From assembly GCF_008868125.1 (NCBI RefSeq), contig NZ_WAAQ01000002.1, positions 496,001-560,000 of the forward strand: a stretch of 64,000 nucleotides of DNA, read 5' to 3'. Position 1 is the first letter of the stretch. Each line of letters opens with the position of its first letter. This document shows positions 1-7,519 of this stretch, in pieces. The position numbers and the translations under genes are program-made. The notes beneath the pieces were generated by a model, which had not been told where the DNA came from, made no database searches, and saw only the letters and a list, made by a program, of their open reading frames with translations. Source of the DNA: Microbacterium maritypicum. Lineage in GTDB: Bacteria > Actinomycetota > Actinomycetes > Actinomycetales > Microbacteriaceae.

Positions 1-59
1 GTGCTGAACATCAGCACGGTGAACGACCCGATCATGGTCCAGATCTGCGCGTCATTCAT
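1..59 (-). CDS. N-terminus of a small membrane protein (truncated by window edge)
   Basis: Reading the minus strand from the ATG at 59-57 gives MNDAQIWTMIGSFTVLMFS before the sequence runs out. The start is supported by a GAGGGAG ribosome site about 9 nt upstream. The hydrophobic run beginning at residue 6 suggests an N-terminal membrane anchor. Only 19 residues are visible, so the function cannot be told; small membrane proteins with this kind of start are common in Microbacteriaceae. Confidence 0.6.
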   Translation of the reverse strand, partial: MNDAQIWTMIGSFTVLMFS

Positions 60-190
60 GAATCCCACTCCCTCATCGTCGCATCGATTCGGCACGCCTG
101 CCAGAGCGCGGGAGGCGAAGATATCGGTCGTCTGAAAGATGCGCACAAGGTGCTTCTCTGCGCGCTTGTGGAGGATAGGTCGCCCGGGCG

Positions 191-595
191 TCAAGCCTTC
201 TCGCGGGGAGGGTTGTACATGAACTCGACCCGGATGCCGTCGACGTCTTCGACGAACGAGGCGTAGTAGCGCTCCGAATAGCGCGGGTACTCCTTGGGCT
301 CGCGGATCGCTGTCCACCCGGCCTCGAGCGCGACGGCATGAAGGTGCTCGACCTGCTCGCGCGTCGGCACGGCGAAGGCGATGTGCTGCCAGCCGATACG
401 ACCATGACGGTGCGGGGTGGAGTCGTCATCCCAGGTGTAGAGGATGATCTCGGTCTCGTCGCCGTTGTGCCACGAGATGGAGTGGTCGTCCGCACCCCCG
501 CTCTGATATCCGAGAGCGGCGAGGACGGGGTGGAACTGTGCCCGGCCGCGCTCGAGGTCGCCGACGGTGATGCCCAGGTGATCCAGAAGAGCCAT
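191..595 (-). CDS. VOC family (glyoxalase/dioxygenase-fold) protein
   Basis: A 134-residue single-domain vicinal-oxygen-chelate protein with two beta-alpha-beta modules. Residues in the positions usual for metal ligands are His6 (DHLGI), Glu49, His71 (WQHIAFAV) and Glu124 (VEFMYNPP). VOC proteins bind a divalent metal and act on small molecules, for example glyoxalases, thiol transferases and ring-cleavage enzymes; the substrate here cannot be read from sequence. It lies 33 nt downstream of the siderophore-interacting reductase on the same strand. It is therefore probably co-transcribed with it and under iron control by position. No clear ribosome site precedes the ATG, which fits translation as the second gene of the operon. 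Confidence 0.85.
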   Translation of the reverse strand: MALLDHLGITVGDLERGRAQFHPVLAALGYQSGGADDHSISWHNGDETEIILYTWDDDSTPHRHGRIGWQHIAFAVPTREQVEHLHAVALEAGWTAIREPKEYPRYSERYYASFVEDVDGIRVEFMYNPPREKA

Positions 596-628
596 GCGCC
601 GAGTCTTCCAGGTGCCGCCGACGTCGCA

Positions 629-1396
629 CTAGTGCGGCGCGTGGTACTCGGCTTCGTCGCGCTTCCAGTAGCCCTTCACGACGGCGTTCGCGGTGTCGAC
701 ACCCCAGCGCTCGAGGAGCGCCCTGCCGGGTTTGACGATCGACTGCTCGGCGGCGATGAAGACGAAGGGGTCGGGCCCGACCACGTCTTCGGCGGTCAGC
801 GTCTCGATGAGGGCGATGAGTGCGGAACCGGAGGGAGCCTCCCCGCGGTGCAGCCACTCGACGTCGACCGGTGCCTCGATGTCGATCTCGCGCCCCTGGT
901 TCACGGTCTCCACCACGATGCGTGCCGGGGTGCCTGACGGGATGAGCGCGGCGAAGCGGCGGATGGCGGGGATGGCGGTCTCGTCGCCGACCAGCAGCCA
1001 GGAGCCGGGGTCGCCGGCCAGGACGGCCGATCCGCGCGGACCGCCGACGCCGATCGTGGATCCGATCGGTGCCGTCGCAGCCCAGGGGGCCGCGACGCCC
1101 TGGTCGCCGTGCACGGCGAACTCGACGTCGAGCCAGTCCTCGCCCCACGCGAGCGGGGTGTACTCGCGGCTCGGGGATGCTCGCAGCTCTTCGACGGACC
1201 CGGTCGGGCCTGCGGGGAAGAACAGGCGCATGTGGTCGTCGGAGCCGGGGGAGTCGAAGCCCGCGAGGTCTGAACCGGTCAGCCGCACGCGCACGAAGTC
1301 CGGTGCCAGCCATTCGCGGGCACTCAGCGTGACGTTGCGGAAGCGCAGCTCCAGGCCGCGACGCTCGATCGAGAAACCGGATTTCGTATCGCTCAT
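629..1396 (-). CDS. Siderophore-interacting protein (FAD/NAD(P)H ferric-siderophore reductase)
   Basis: A 255-residue cytoplasmic flavoprotein of the SIP family, which reduces Fe(III) in imported siderophores to release iron. The N-terminal half (about 15-135) is a ferredoxin-reductase-type FAD domain with the SREYTPLAW motif. The C-terminal SIP domain has the GDETAIPAI nucleotide-site motif and ends in the family signature KGYWK. It is divergent from the siderophore importer and shares the DtxR/IdeR box. There is no ribosome site: a TAGCCT -10 hexamer (minus strand, 1403-1408) sits 6 nt before ATG, so the mRNA is probably leaderless and the iron box covers both -10 and start. High confidence for family; the siderophore is unknown. 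Confidence 0.93.
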   Translation of the reverse strand: MSDTKSGFSIERRGLELRFRNVTLSAREWLAPDFVRVRLTGSDLAGFDSPGSDDHMRLFFPAGPTGSVEELRASPSREYTPLAWGEDWLDVEFAVHGDQGVAAPWAATAPIGSTIGVGGPRGSAVLAGDPGSWLLVGDETAIPAIRRFAALIPSGTPARIVVETVNQGREIDIEAPVDVEWLHRGEAPSGSALIALIETLTAEDVVGPDPFVFIAAEQSIVKPGRALLERWGVDTANAVVKGYWKRDEAEYHAPH

Positions 1397-1414
1397 AAAG
1401 TAAGGCTAACCTAA
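1396..1414. promoter_or_regulatory. DtxR/IdeR-type iron box in divergent promoter
   Basis: The 19-mer reading TAAAGTAAGGCTAACCTAA matches the actinobacterial iron-box consensus TWAGGTWAGSCTWACCTWA at all but a few positions. It overlaps the last base of the reductase start codon and its -10 hexamer. On the plus strand it overlaps a plausible -10 (TAACCT, 1407-1412) for the importer operon. Iron-loaded DtxR/IdeR bound here would be expected to shut off both directions. Confidence 0.85.
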
Positions 1415-1496
1415 AAGTGACGGGCGAAGGTGATCCCTGCTCGTCACCCCGGCGCCCATCGTGTGCGCACCGATCCCGCAGAACAGGAGTCTCTCC

Positions 1497-2492
1497 ATGT
1501 CCGTGCCCAGAACCCTCACCGCCACGAGCGTCGCTCTCGTCGGCCTCCTCGCCCTCGCCGGGTGCGCTTCCGGCGGCTCGGCGGAACCGGAGAAGACCGA
1601 ACCCGCGGCAGCATCCGTCACGATCGAGGACAACACCGGCACGCACGAGATCCCGACGCCTCCCGCGTCTGTCGTGGCCCTCGACAACCGCACATTCCAG
1701 ACGCTCTCCGACTGGGGCGTCGAACTCTCCGCCGCCGCCGTCGCGCTCATGCCGGAGACCGTGTCGTACGTGAAGGACGACGCGATCGTCGACATCGGAC
1801 TCCACAGCGAGCCCGACCTCGAAGCGGTCGTCGCCGTCGAGCCCGACCTGATCATCAGCGGCCAGCGGTTCACGCAGCACAACACGGCGATCGCCGACCT
1901 CGTGCCCGACGCCACGATCATCGACCTCGAGCCGCGCGAGGGTGAGCCCTTCGACGAGGAGCTCAAGCGTCAGGTCACCGTGCTCGGTGAGATCTTCGGC
2001 AAGCAGGACGAGGCCGACAAGCTCGTCGACGACTTCGATGCTGCCGTCGAGCGCGCCAAGGCCGCCTACGACGACGCCGACACCGTCATGGCCGTGAACA
2101 CCTCCGGCGGCGAGATCGGCTACCTCGCCCCGACCGTCGGACGCTCGCTTGGACCGATCTACGACATCCTCGGGCTGACCCCCGCACTCGAGGTCGACGA
2201 CGCGACCGACGACCACCAGGGCGACGAGATCTCGGTCGAGGCGATCGCCACCTCGAACCCCGACTGGATCCTCGTGCTCGACCGCGACGCCGTATTCGCC
2301 GCCGAGACCCCCGACTACGTGCAGGCGGCCGAGATCCTCGAGAGCTCGGAGGCGCTTGCCGGCGTCACCGCCGTCAAGGAGAAGCAGCTCGTCTACATGC
2401 CCACCGACACCTACCTGAACGAGGGCATCCAGACGTACACGGCGTTCCTCAACGACCTCGCAGACGCCCTCGAGAAGAGCGCGAAGAACTGA
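1497..2492 (+). CDS. Iron-siderophore ABC transporter substrate-binding lipoprotein
   Basis: A 331-residue FecB/TroA-fold binding protein. It starts with a lipoprotein signal peptide whose lipobox LAGC places the lipidated cysteine at residue 23, followed by a Gly/Ser/Glu-rich linker. Two lobes follow, with the typical TIIDLEPREGE and GRSLGPIYDILG segments. I chose ATG 1497 rather than the in-frame ATG at 1461 because AGGAG lies 7 nt upstream (1485-1489) and this puts the signal peptide at the N-terminus. It would capture ferric siderophore outside the membrane and hand it to the permeases encoded next. The shared iron box upstream indicates iron repression. Confidence 0.93.
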   Translation: MSVPRTLTATSVALVGLLALAGCASGGSAEPEKTEPAAASVTIEDNTGTHEIPTPPASVVALDNRTFQTLSDWGVELSAAAVALMPETVSYVKDDAIVDIGLHSEPDLEAVVAVEPDLIISGQRFTQHNTAIADLVPDATIIDLEPREGEPFDEELKRQVTVLGEIFGKQDEADKLVDDFDAAVERAKAAYDDADTVMAVNTSGGEIGYLAPTVGRSLGPIYDILGLTPALEVDDATDDHQGDEISVEAIATSNPDWILVLDRDAVFAAETPDYVQAAEILESSEALAGVTAVKEKQLVYMPTDTYLNEGIQTYTAFLNDLADALEKSAKN

Positions 2493-2497
2493 GGTAC

Positions 2498-2532
2498 TGC
2501 GGCGGCATCCGGGTGACCCGGATGCCGCCGCA
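2498..2532. terminator. 16-bp perfect hairpin between binding-protein and permease genes
   Basis: TGCGGCGGCATCCGGG and its exact complement are separated by the trinucleotide TGA, giving a very stable stem with a minimal loop. It starts 5 nt after the lipoprotein stop codon and has no T-run. In ABC importer operons such elements commonly act as partial terminators or 3' stabilisers that give more binding protein than permease. That role is inferred here. Confidence 0.75.
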
Positions 2533-2540
2533 TCGTCATC

Positions 2541-3527
2541 ATGGTCTCCACCGACATCGCTTCGCCGCCCCGCAACGCCGGGCGGCTCTTCGACGTGAAA
2601 CTGCTCATCGGCGTGCTCGTCGTCGCCGTGCTCCTCGTGATCTCGCTCTTCACCGGGGTGTACGACGTCACCGGCGCGGAAGACGGCGCGCAGATGTTCC
2701 AGATCACGCGCGTTCCCCGCACGATCGCCCTCGTCCTGGCCGGCGCCTCGATGGCCATGGCGGGTCTGGTGATGCAGCTGCTCACCCAGAACCGCTTCGT
2801 CGAGCCGACGACGACCGGAACGACCGAGTGGGCGGGGCTCGGACTCCTGTTGGTCATGATCCTCGTGCCGCAGCCGTCGCTCTCGCTACGGATGGCCGGT
2901 GCGGTGCTCGCGGCCTTCGTCGGCACGATGGTGTTCTTCGCGTTCCTGCGGCGGGTCGCCCTCAAGTCCTCCCTCATCGTGCCGATCGTCGGGATCATGC
3001 TCGGTGCGGTCGTCGGCGCGCTGTCGACGTACCTCGCGCTGGCGACGAACTCGCTGCAGATCATCGGCGTCTGGTTCGCAGGCAGCTTCACCTCGGTGAT
3101 GCGCGGCCAGTACGAGATGCTCTGGATCGTGGCGGTGGTCGGCGTGATCGTGTTCATCGTCGCCGATCGACTCACCATCGCCGGCCTCGGCGAAGAGGTC
3201 GCCACCAACGTCGGCGTGAACTACAACAGGATCATCCTGCTCGGAACGGTGCTGATCGCGGTCACCACCGGTGTGGTCACCGTGGTCGTCGGCAATCTTC
3301 CCTTCCTCGGTCTCATCGTGCCGAACATCGTCTCGATGGTGCGCGGCGACGACCTGCGCAGCAACCTGCCGTGGGTGTGCCTGCTCGGCATCGCGATCGT
3401 CACGGTGTGCGACATCATCGGACGCACCATCATCATGCCGTTCGAGGTGCCGGTGTCGCTGATCCTCGGGGTGGTCGGTGCCGTGGTGTTCGTGCTCCTC
3501 CTGCTCAGGCAGCGTCGACGTGGCTAG
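2541..3527 (+). CDS. Iron-siderophore ABC transporter permease, first subunit
   Basis: A 328-residue FecCD-family permease with about nine or ten hydrophobic segments. It carries the family's characteristic glycine-rich loop near the C-terminus (NLPFLGLIVPNIVSMVRGDD), which contacts the ATPase. It begins 9 nt after the intercistronic hairpin with no convincing ribosome site, so translation may depend on ribosomes reaching this point from the upstream gene. It pairs with the next permease to form the heterodimeric channel of a siderophore importer. Confidence 0.92.
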   Translation: MVSTDIASPPRNAGRLFDVKLLIGVLVVAVLLVISLFTGVYDVTGAEDGAQMFQITRVPRTIALVLAGASMAMAGLVMQLLTQNRFVEPTTTGTTEWAGLGLLLVMILVPQPSLSLRMAGAVLAAFVGTMVFFAFLRRVALKSSLIVPIVGIMLGAVVGALSTYLALATNSLQIIGVWFAGSFTSVMRGQYEMLWIVAVVGVIVFIVADRLTIAGLGEEVATNVGVNYNRIILLGTVLIAVTTGVVTVVVGNLPFLGLIVPNIVSMVRGDDLRSNLPWVCLLGIAIVTVCDIIGRTIIMPFEVPVSLILGVVGAVVFVLLLLRQRRRG

Positions 3528-4563
3528 CGGCGTGATGAGCGAGGTGGCGACCACCGGCCCGCTGCGGTCGGCGGGCTCGTTCACGACCCCGCGTGCGCGC
3601 CGTCGCTACTTCGTCGTGCTCGGGACCCTTCTCGTCCTCGCCGTCGTCTCGGGCTTCGGCCTGCTGGCGTGGGCGAATCCGATGCCGGTCGGCTCCACCG
3701 GGTTCTGGCGGATCGCCCAGCACCGGGCGACCGACGTCACGGTCATGGCGCTCGTCGCGGTCGCGCAGGCCATCGCCACGGTGAGCTTCCAGACCGTCAC
3801 CAACAACCGCATCATCACCCCGTCGATCATGGGTTTCGAATCGCTGTACCGCGTGGTGCAGACCTCGACCGTGTACCTGTTCGGCGTGGCAGGGATCGTG
3901 GCGATCCAGGGCATCGGGCAGTTCGCGATCCAGGTCGCGATCATGGTCGCTCTCGCCGTCGCCCTCTACGGTTGGCTGCTTTCCGGCCGCTACGGCAATC
4001 TGCAGATCATGCTCCTGGTGGGCATCGTGATCGGGGGAGGCCTCGGGGCGATCTCCACCTTCATGCAGCGCCTGCTCACGCCCAGCGAGTTCGACGTGCT
4101 GGCCGCGCGCCTGTTCGGCAATGTCTCCAACGCCGACTCCTCGTACCTGCCGTTGGCGATCCCGCTGGTCGTCGCGGCGTCTGCGCTGCTCTGGCTCCGC
4201 TCGCGTCGGCTCAACCTGATGGCGCTCGGGCCCGATGCCGCGCGCTCCCTCGGTGTCGATCATCGCCGTGAGCTGTTCATCGTGCTGTTCCTCGTCGCCG
4301 TGCTGATGGCGACATCGACGGCTCTGGTGGGACCGATGACGTTCCTCGGCTTCCTGGTGGCCACGCTCGCCTACCAGTTCGCCGACACGCATGACCACCG
4401 GCTGATCTTCCCCGTCGCGGTGCTCACGGCCTTCACGATCCTGGCCGGGGCGTACTTCGTGATGAAGAACGTCTTCTACGCGCAGGGGATGGTGTCGATC
4501 CTCATCGAGCTCGTCGGCGGCACCGTCTTCCTCATCGTCATCCTCAGAAAGGGCAGACTGTGA
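3520..4563 (+). CDS. Iron-siderophore ABC transporter permease, second subunit
   Basis: A FecCD-family permease of about 340 residues with many membrane segments. The conserved C-terminal coupling region (GPMTFLGFLVATLAYQF) is clear. The start is ambiguous: GTG at 3520 overlaps the previous stop by 8 nt, while GTG 3532 and ATG 3535 lie just after it; none has a strong ribosome site. Translational coupling to the first permease seems likely. It ends in a 4-nt GTGA overlap with the ATPase gene. Confidence 0.9.
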   Translation: MASGVMSEVATTGPLRSAGSFTTPRARRRYFVVLGTLLVLAVVSGFGLLAWANPMPVGSTGFWRIAQHRATDVTVMALVAVAQAIATVSFQTVTNNRIITPSIMGFESLYRVVQTSTVYLFGVAGIVAIQGIGQFAIQVAIMVALAVALYGWLLSGRYGNLQIMLLVGIVIGGGLGAISTFMQRLLTPSEFDVLAARLFGNVSNADSSYLPLAIPLVVAASALLWLRSRRLNLMALGPDAARSLGVDHRRELFIVLFLVAVLMATSTALVGPMTFLGFLVATLAYQFADTHDHRLIFPVAVLTAFTILAGAYFVMKNVFYAQGMVSILIELVGGTVFLIVILRKGRL

Positions 4564-5315
4564 TCGCTCTCGACGGCGTTCGCCGGGACTACAGCAGCGA
4601 GGTCGCGATCGGCCCCGTCGACCTCGAGATACCCGCCGGCGGCATCACCGCCCTCATCGGTCCGAACGGGGCGGGCAAGTCGACCCTGCTCACGATGATC
4701 GGTCGTCTCAGTGGAATGGACGCCGGTGCGATCGAGATCGCGGGACTCGACGTGGCCTCCACCAAGTCGAAGGACCTGGCGAAGGTCGTGTCCATCCTGC
4801 GTCAGGAGAACCACTTCGTGACCCGGCTCACCGTGCGCCAGCTCGTCGGCTTCGGGCGCTTCCCGCACTCGAAGGGGCGGCTGAATCGCGGCGACGAGGA
4901 GATCATCAGTCGGGCCATCGACTTCCTCGACCTCGGCGCCTTGGAGGGCCGCTATCTGGACGAGCTCTCCGGCGGGCAGCGCCAGCGCGCGTACGTCGCG
5001 ATGGTCCTGGCGCAGGACACCGAGTTCGTCCTTCTGGACGAGCCGCTGAACAACCTCGACATGCGACACGCCGTGCAGATGATGAAGCATCTTCGGCGGG
5101 CGGCGGAGGAGCTGGGGCGCACGATCGTCATCGTCCTGCACGACATCAACTTCGCCGGGCACTACGCCGACCACATCTGCGCCATGAAGGACGGTGCTGT
5201 GGTGGAGTTCGGGTCCCCCGCCGCGATCATGACGGACGAGGTGCTCACCCGCGTGTTCGACACTCCTGTGCGCGTCGTCGACGGTCCGTCCGGGCCGCTT
5301 GCCGTCTACTACTGA
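4560..5315 (+). CDS. Iron-siderophore ABC transporter ATP-binding protein
   Basis: A 251-residue cytoplasmic ATPase of the FecE/FepC type. Visible motifs are Walker A GPNGAGKST (residues 34-42), signature LSGGQRQR, Walker B FVLLDEP, a D-loop NNLDMRH and the switch histidine in VLHDIN. The GTG start overlaps the upstream permease stop, and an AAGGG sits a few bases upstream. It is the last gene of the four-gene importer operon (lipoprotein, two permeases, ATPase) and powers ferric-siderophore uptake. No terminator is evident before the convergent small membrane gene. Confidence 0.93.
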   Translation: MIALDGVRRDYSSEVAIGPVDLEIPAGGITALIGPNGAGKSTLLTMIGRLSGMDAGAIEIAGLDVASTKSKDLAKVVSILRQENHFVTRLTVRQLVGFGRFPHSKGRLNRGDEEIISRAIDFLDLGALEGRYLDELSGGQRQRAYVAMVLAQDTEFVLLDEPLNNLDMRHAVQMMKHLRRAAEELGRTIVIVLHDINFAGHYADHICAMKDGAVVEFGSPAAIMTDEVLTRVFDTPVRVVDGPSGPLAVYY

Positions 5316-5324
5316 GCGGGCCCC

Positions 5325-5522
5325 TCAGAGCTCGATGCCGTGGTCTTCGTCGTTGACGCCGGCGTTGTTGCCCCGGCGCGACTCGTAGCCGAGGAACCAG
5401 CCGAGCCACACGATCGCCGCGAGCAGCACACCGAGCCAGACGTTCTGGAAGATCAGCCCGATCACGACGCCGACGATCAGCAGGCCGACGGTGACGAGGA
5501 TGCGCAGCAGAGAACGTGACAT
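5325..5522 (-). CDS. Small two-helix membrane protein
   Basis: A 65-residue protein with two hydrophobic segments (about residues 8-26 and 29-45) and a charged, acidic C-terminal tail ending DEDHGIEL. I do not recognise a named family. The start is supported by a -10 hexamer TAAGCT (minus strand, 5529-5534) exactly 6 nt before the ATG, which predicts a leaderless message. It is convergent with the siderophore ATPase and lies downstream of the glycosylase gene on the same strand. Confidence 0.7.
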   Translation of the reverse strand: MSRSLLRILVTVGLLIVGVVIGLIFQNVWLGVLLAAIVWLGWFLGYESRRGNNAGVNDEDHGIEL

Positions 5523-5528
5523 GGCCTC

Positions 5529-5534
5529 AGCTTA
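5529..5534 (-). promoter_or_regulatory. -10 element of a leaderless promoter (small membrane protein)
   Basis: TAAGCT on the minus strand followed by 6 nt and then ATG. The expected transcription start coincides with the start codon. Confidence 0.55.
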
Positions 5535-5544
5535 GGTGGCGTCC

Positions 5545-6504
5545 TCAGTGCCCACGATGATCTTCGGGTGCGAGGCGGGGACCCCTTCGTGGCTCCTGCA
5601 CACCGCTGGCGTGGATGAGGCGCACGACTCGTTGCCGCTGTCCGGCCCAGGGGGCGAGGAGCTCGACCATGCCGTCGTCGTCGGTGCGCTTTCCCGTCAG
5701 CGCGTAACCGACCTGGTGGGCGAGGTGATAGTCGCCGACGCTGACCGCATCCGGATCTCCGAGTGCGCGGATGCGGGTCTCCGCCGAGGTCCACACCCCC
5801 ACGCCGGGAAGGCTCGTGAGCACGCGGTCGCGGTCGGCCCCTGTGACGGCGGCTCCCACAGCGCGGGCGATGCGGTCGCCGCGCTCGGCCGCGCGCACGA
5901 TGGTGCGCGACTGGGGCGGTTCGACCCCGGCACGGTGCCAGGCCCAGGAGGGGATGCGGAACCACTGCTCGGGCGAGGGAGCGGCGAACATCGGTCGCGG
6001 AGTCGGCCCCGGCGCCCGAGTGCCGAAGCGGGATACCAGCCAGCGCCACGCGCCGAAGGCCTGCATGCCGGTCACCTTCTGCTCGAGGATCGCGCACGCG
6101 AGCGCGTCGAACACCTCGTCGGTGCGGGTCAGACGCAGGCCCGGGTGTCGTCGCGCGGACTCGGCGATGAGCGGGTGCAGCGCGGGATCGAAGTCTCCGG
6201 AATCGTCGTGGGCACCGCAGAGCGCGGGCACGCTGTCGAGAGCGTGCTCGGCACCGGGACCCCAGGCCGAGGCTCGGACCTCGTCGCCTGACATGCGGAC
6301 GGCGAGTGTCGTGGGGCCGTGCGGGGTGCGCATGGCACGCCAGATCACCGTCCCGTCGATGATGGTCGTCGGATCGTTGCTGCCGCGGCGGAGCATGCCG
6401 ACCGTGCGACGCAGGTCCAGGGGGTGCGGTGGTCGGTAGACGGTCTCTCGGGGAGCATCCGCGGAGGCGGCGTCGGCCGCGGCGGGATGCGCGATGAGGG
6501 TCAT
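5545..6504 (-). CDS. AlkA-like HhH-GPD DNA glycosylase
   Basis: A 319-residue base-excision-repair glycosylase of the AlkA/3-methyladenine type. The helix-hairpin-helix is seen at LTSLPGVGVWTS (residues 229-240), followed by the acidic residue Asp258 in SVGDYHL at the position of the catalytic aspartate. EQKVTGMQAF (141-150) is the conserved interior helix. The first 120 residues correspond to the AlkA N-terminal domain. ATG 6504 is preceded at 6 nt by TAGGGT (minus strand), so the transcript is probably leaderless. It would remove alkylated purines from DNA; the exact lesion range is not predictable. Confidence 0.85.
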   Translation of the reverse strand: MTLIAHPAAADAASADAPRETVYRPPHPLDLRRTVGMLRRGSNDPTTIIDGTVIWRAMRTPHGPTTLAVRMSGDEVRASAWGPGAEHALDSVPALCGAHDDSGDFDPALHPLIAESARRHPGLRLTRTDEVFDALACAILEQKVTGMQAFGAWRWLVSRFGTRAPGPTPRPMFAAPSPEQWFRIPSWAWHRAGVEPPQSRTIVRAAERGDRIARAVGAAVTGADRDRVLTSLPGVGVWTSAETRIRALGDPDAVSVGDYHLAHQVGYALTGKRTDDDGMVELLAPWAGQRQRVVRLIHASGVQEPRRGPRLAPEDHRGH

Positions 6505-6510
6505 GCGCCC

Positions 6511-6516
6511 ACCCTA
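6511..6516 (-). promoter_or_regulatory. -10 element of a leaderless promoter (glycosylase)
   Basis: TAGGGT on the minus strand, 6 nt before the ATG at 6504. No ribosome site lies between them. Confidence 0.55.
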
Positions 6517-6547
6517 CGCGCCGGTTCTGACACCGACTCCCGGCGGC

Positions 6548-7255
6548 TCAGAAGCGGTCGGGCGAGGGGGTGCCGTGGCCGTAGCGGATGACGACGTCGG
6601 CGTGCCGGTCGAAGCGGTATCCGATTCCGCGCACGGTGCGGACGATGTCCTCGTAGCGACCGAGCTTCGCGCGGAGGCGACGCACGTGGACGTCGATGGT
6701 GCGCTCGCCGGGAGTCTCGTCGTCCTGTGCCTGCCAGAGAGCGGAGACCAGCTCGCTGCGCTCGATGGTGCGGCCCTCGCGGAGCACGAGGTACTGCAGC
6801 AGCTCGAACTCCTTGTACGTGAACGCGGCGGACTCGCCGTCGATCAGCACGCGCTTGCGGGAGATGTCGACGGTCACGCCGCTCTCCTCGTCGGTGGTGT
6901 CCTCCTCGGCGGCGGCCTTGGTGCGGGCGATGGCGCCCGGCTCCTGCAGCGCGAGCCGGACCACATCGAGGTCACGGCCGCCCGAGCCGTGCGGTGCGAG
7001 CGCGACGGTGGCGTGGGTCTCCGCTCCGGGCGCGAGCTCGGCGAGGGTGCGGCGCAGTGCGTCGACGAGGAGGGGGAGACTGACACCGGCCTCTGCGGCC
7101 TTGATCTCGTCCAGCCCGACGTAGAGGGCGAAGCCACGGGGCGAGCGCACGGCGGGAAGGTCGGCTCCTGCTGCGGGGAGCGGTGCGGCGGGCTCCTGCT
7201 GGGTGCGGGTCGCGGCGGTGGTGGCGGGACGCTCGAGAAGTGCGGTGTTCGACAT
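6548..7255 (-). CDS. Winged-helix DNA-binding regulator with non-receiver N-terminal domain
   Basis: A 235-residue protein. Residues about 127-216 form an OmpR/PhoB-type winged helix (YKEFELLQYLVLREG, RTIDVHVRRLRAKLG, IVRTVRGIGYRF). The N-terminal part is not a phospho-acceptor receiver: after a Pro/Ala-rich stretch (10-38) comes a compact domain at about 40-107 (GFALYVGLDEIKAAEAG, LPLLVDALRRTLAEL) with no phosphorylatable Asp pattern. I do not recognise it. I chose ATG 7255, which has GAGGA about 10 nt upstream, over an in-frame ATG at 7312. The gene lies behind a 258-nt leader with a small Met/Cys-rich ORF and several hairpins, so attenuation is plausible. Confidence 0.85.
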   Translation of the reverse strand: MSNTALLERPATTAATRTQQEPAAPLPAAGADLPAVRSPRGFALYVGLDEIKAAEAGVSLPLLVDALRRTLAELAPGAETHATVALAPHGSGGRDLDVVRLALQEPGAIARTKAAAEEDTTDEESGVTVDISRKRVLIDGESAAFTYKEFELLQYLVLREGRTIERSELVSALWQAQDDETPGERTIDVHVRRLRAKLGRYEDIVRTVRGIGYRFDRHADVVIRYGHGTPSPDRF

Positions 7256-7411
7256 GATGATGAAGTCCTCAGGACGTGAGCCCGAATCGAACGGGGCTCT
7301 GATGCGTTGCATGAATGACCGGCGGAGCCGGGAAGCGAGCGAGGGTGGATGCTCGGAGACACTGACCTCGCAGATGGCGAGGAGTTCAGGTCAGGCGGGG
7401 TGGCTGTTCGT
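7256..7411 (-). promoter_or_regulatory. Structured 5' leader of the winged-helix regulator mRNA (possible attenuator)
   Basis: Between the small ORF and the regulator the leader can form overlapping stems. Stem A pairs 7366-7371 with 7377-7382 (CCTCGC/GCGAGG, 5-nt loop). Stem B pairs 7362-7368 with 7388-7394 (CTGACCT/AGGTCAG). They share 7366-7368 and so cannot both form fully. A further stem, 7278-7283 with 7294-7299 (GAGCCC/GGGCTC), lies just upstream of the ribosome site (7265-7270). The arrangement resembles a translation-coupled attenuator; this is inference. Confidence 0.45.
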
Positions 7412-7513
7412 TCAGCGACACATTCGGCAACACATACCGACGCGACCGGGCATCATCATCCCGGCAGTCCTGTTCGCCTCCTGGGCGGACAAAGGGCTTG
7501 CGTTGGTGGTCAT
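7412..7513 (-). CDS. Leaderless 33-residue leader ORF rich in Met and Cys
   Basis: Reading from ATG 7513 on the minus strand gives 33 codons and a TGA stop. The second half is strikingly sulfur-rich: residues 18-33 read GMMMPGRVGMCCRMCR, eight Met/Cys of sixteen. The start lies 6 nt after CATAAT, which is 18 nt from a perfect TTGACA. This is the best sigma-70-type promoter I found in the window, and it implies a leaderless start. The ORF ends 156 nt before the winged-helix regulator. Leaderless cysteine-rich short ORFs that attenuate downstream genes are established in mycobacteria; whether this one works that way is inference. Confidence 0.6.
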   Translation of the reverse strand: MTTNASPLSAQEANRTAGMMMPGRVGMCCRMCR

Positions 7514-7519
7514 GGGGGG

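Noticed and set aside
60..190. Short stem CACAAG/CTTGTG after the VOC gene as a terminator.
   Set aside because: Only six base pairs with a 16-nt loop; it is too weak to call.
426..2216. Very long open frames antisense to known genes, for example across 426-2216 and 22597-23451.
   Set aside because: They are rich in Arg, Gly and His/Asp and lie opposite clear protein families. Long spurious frames are normal at this GC content.
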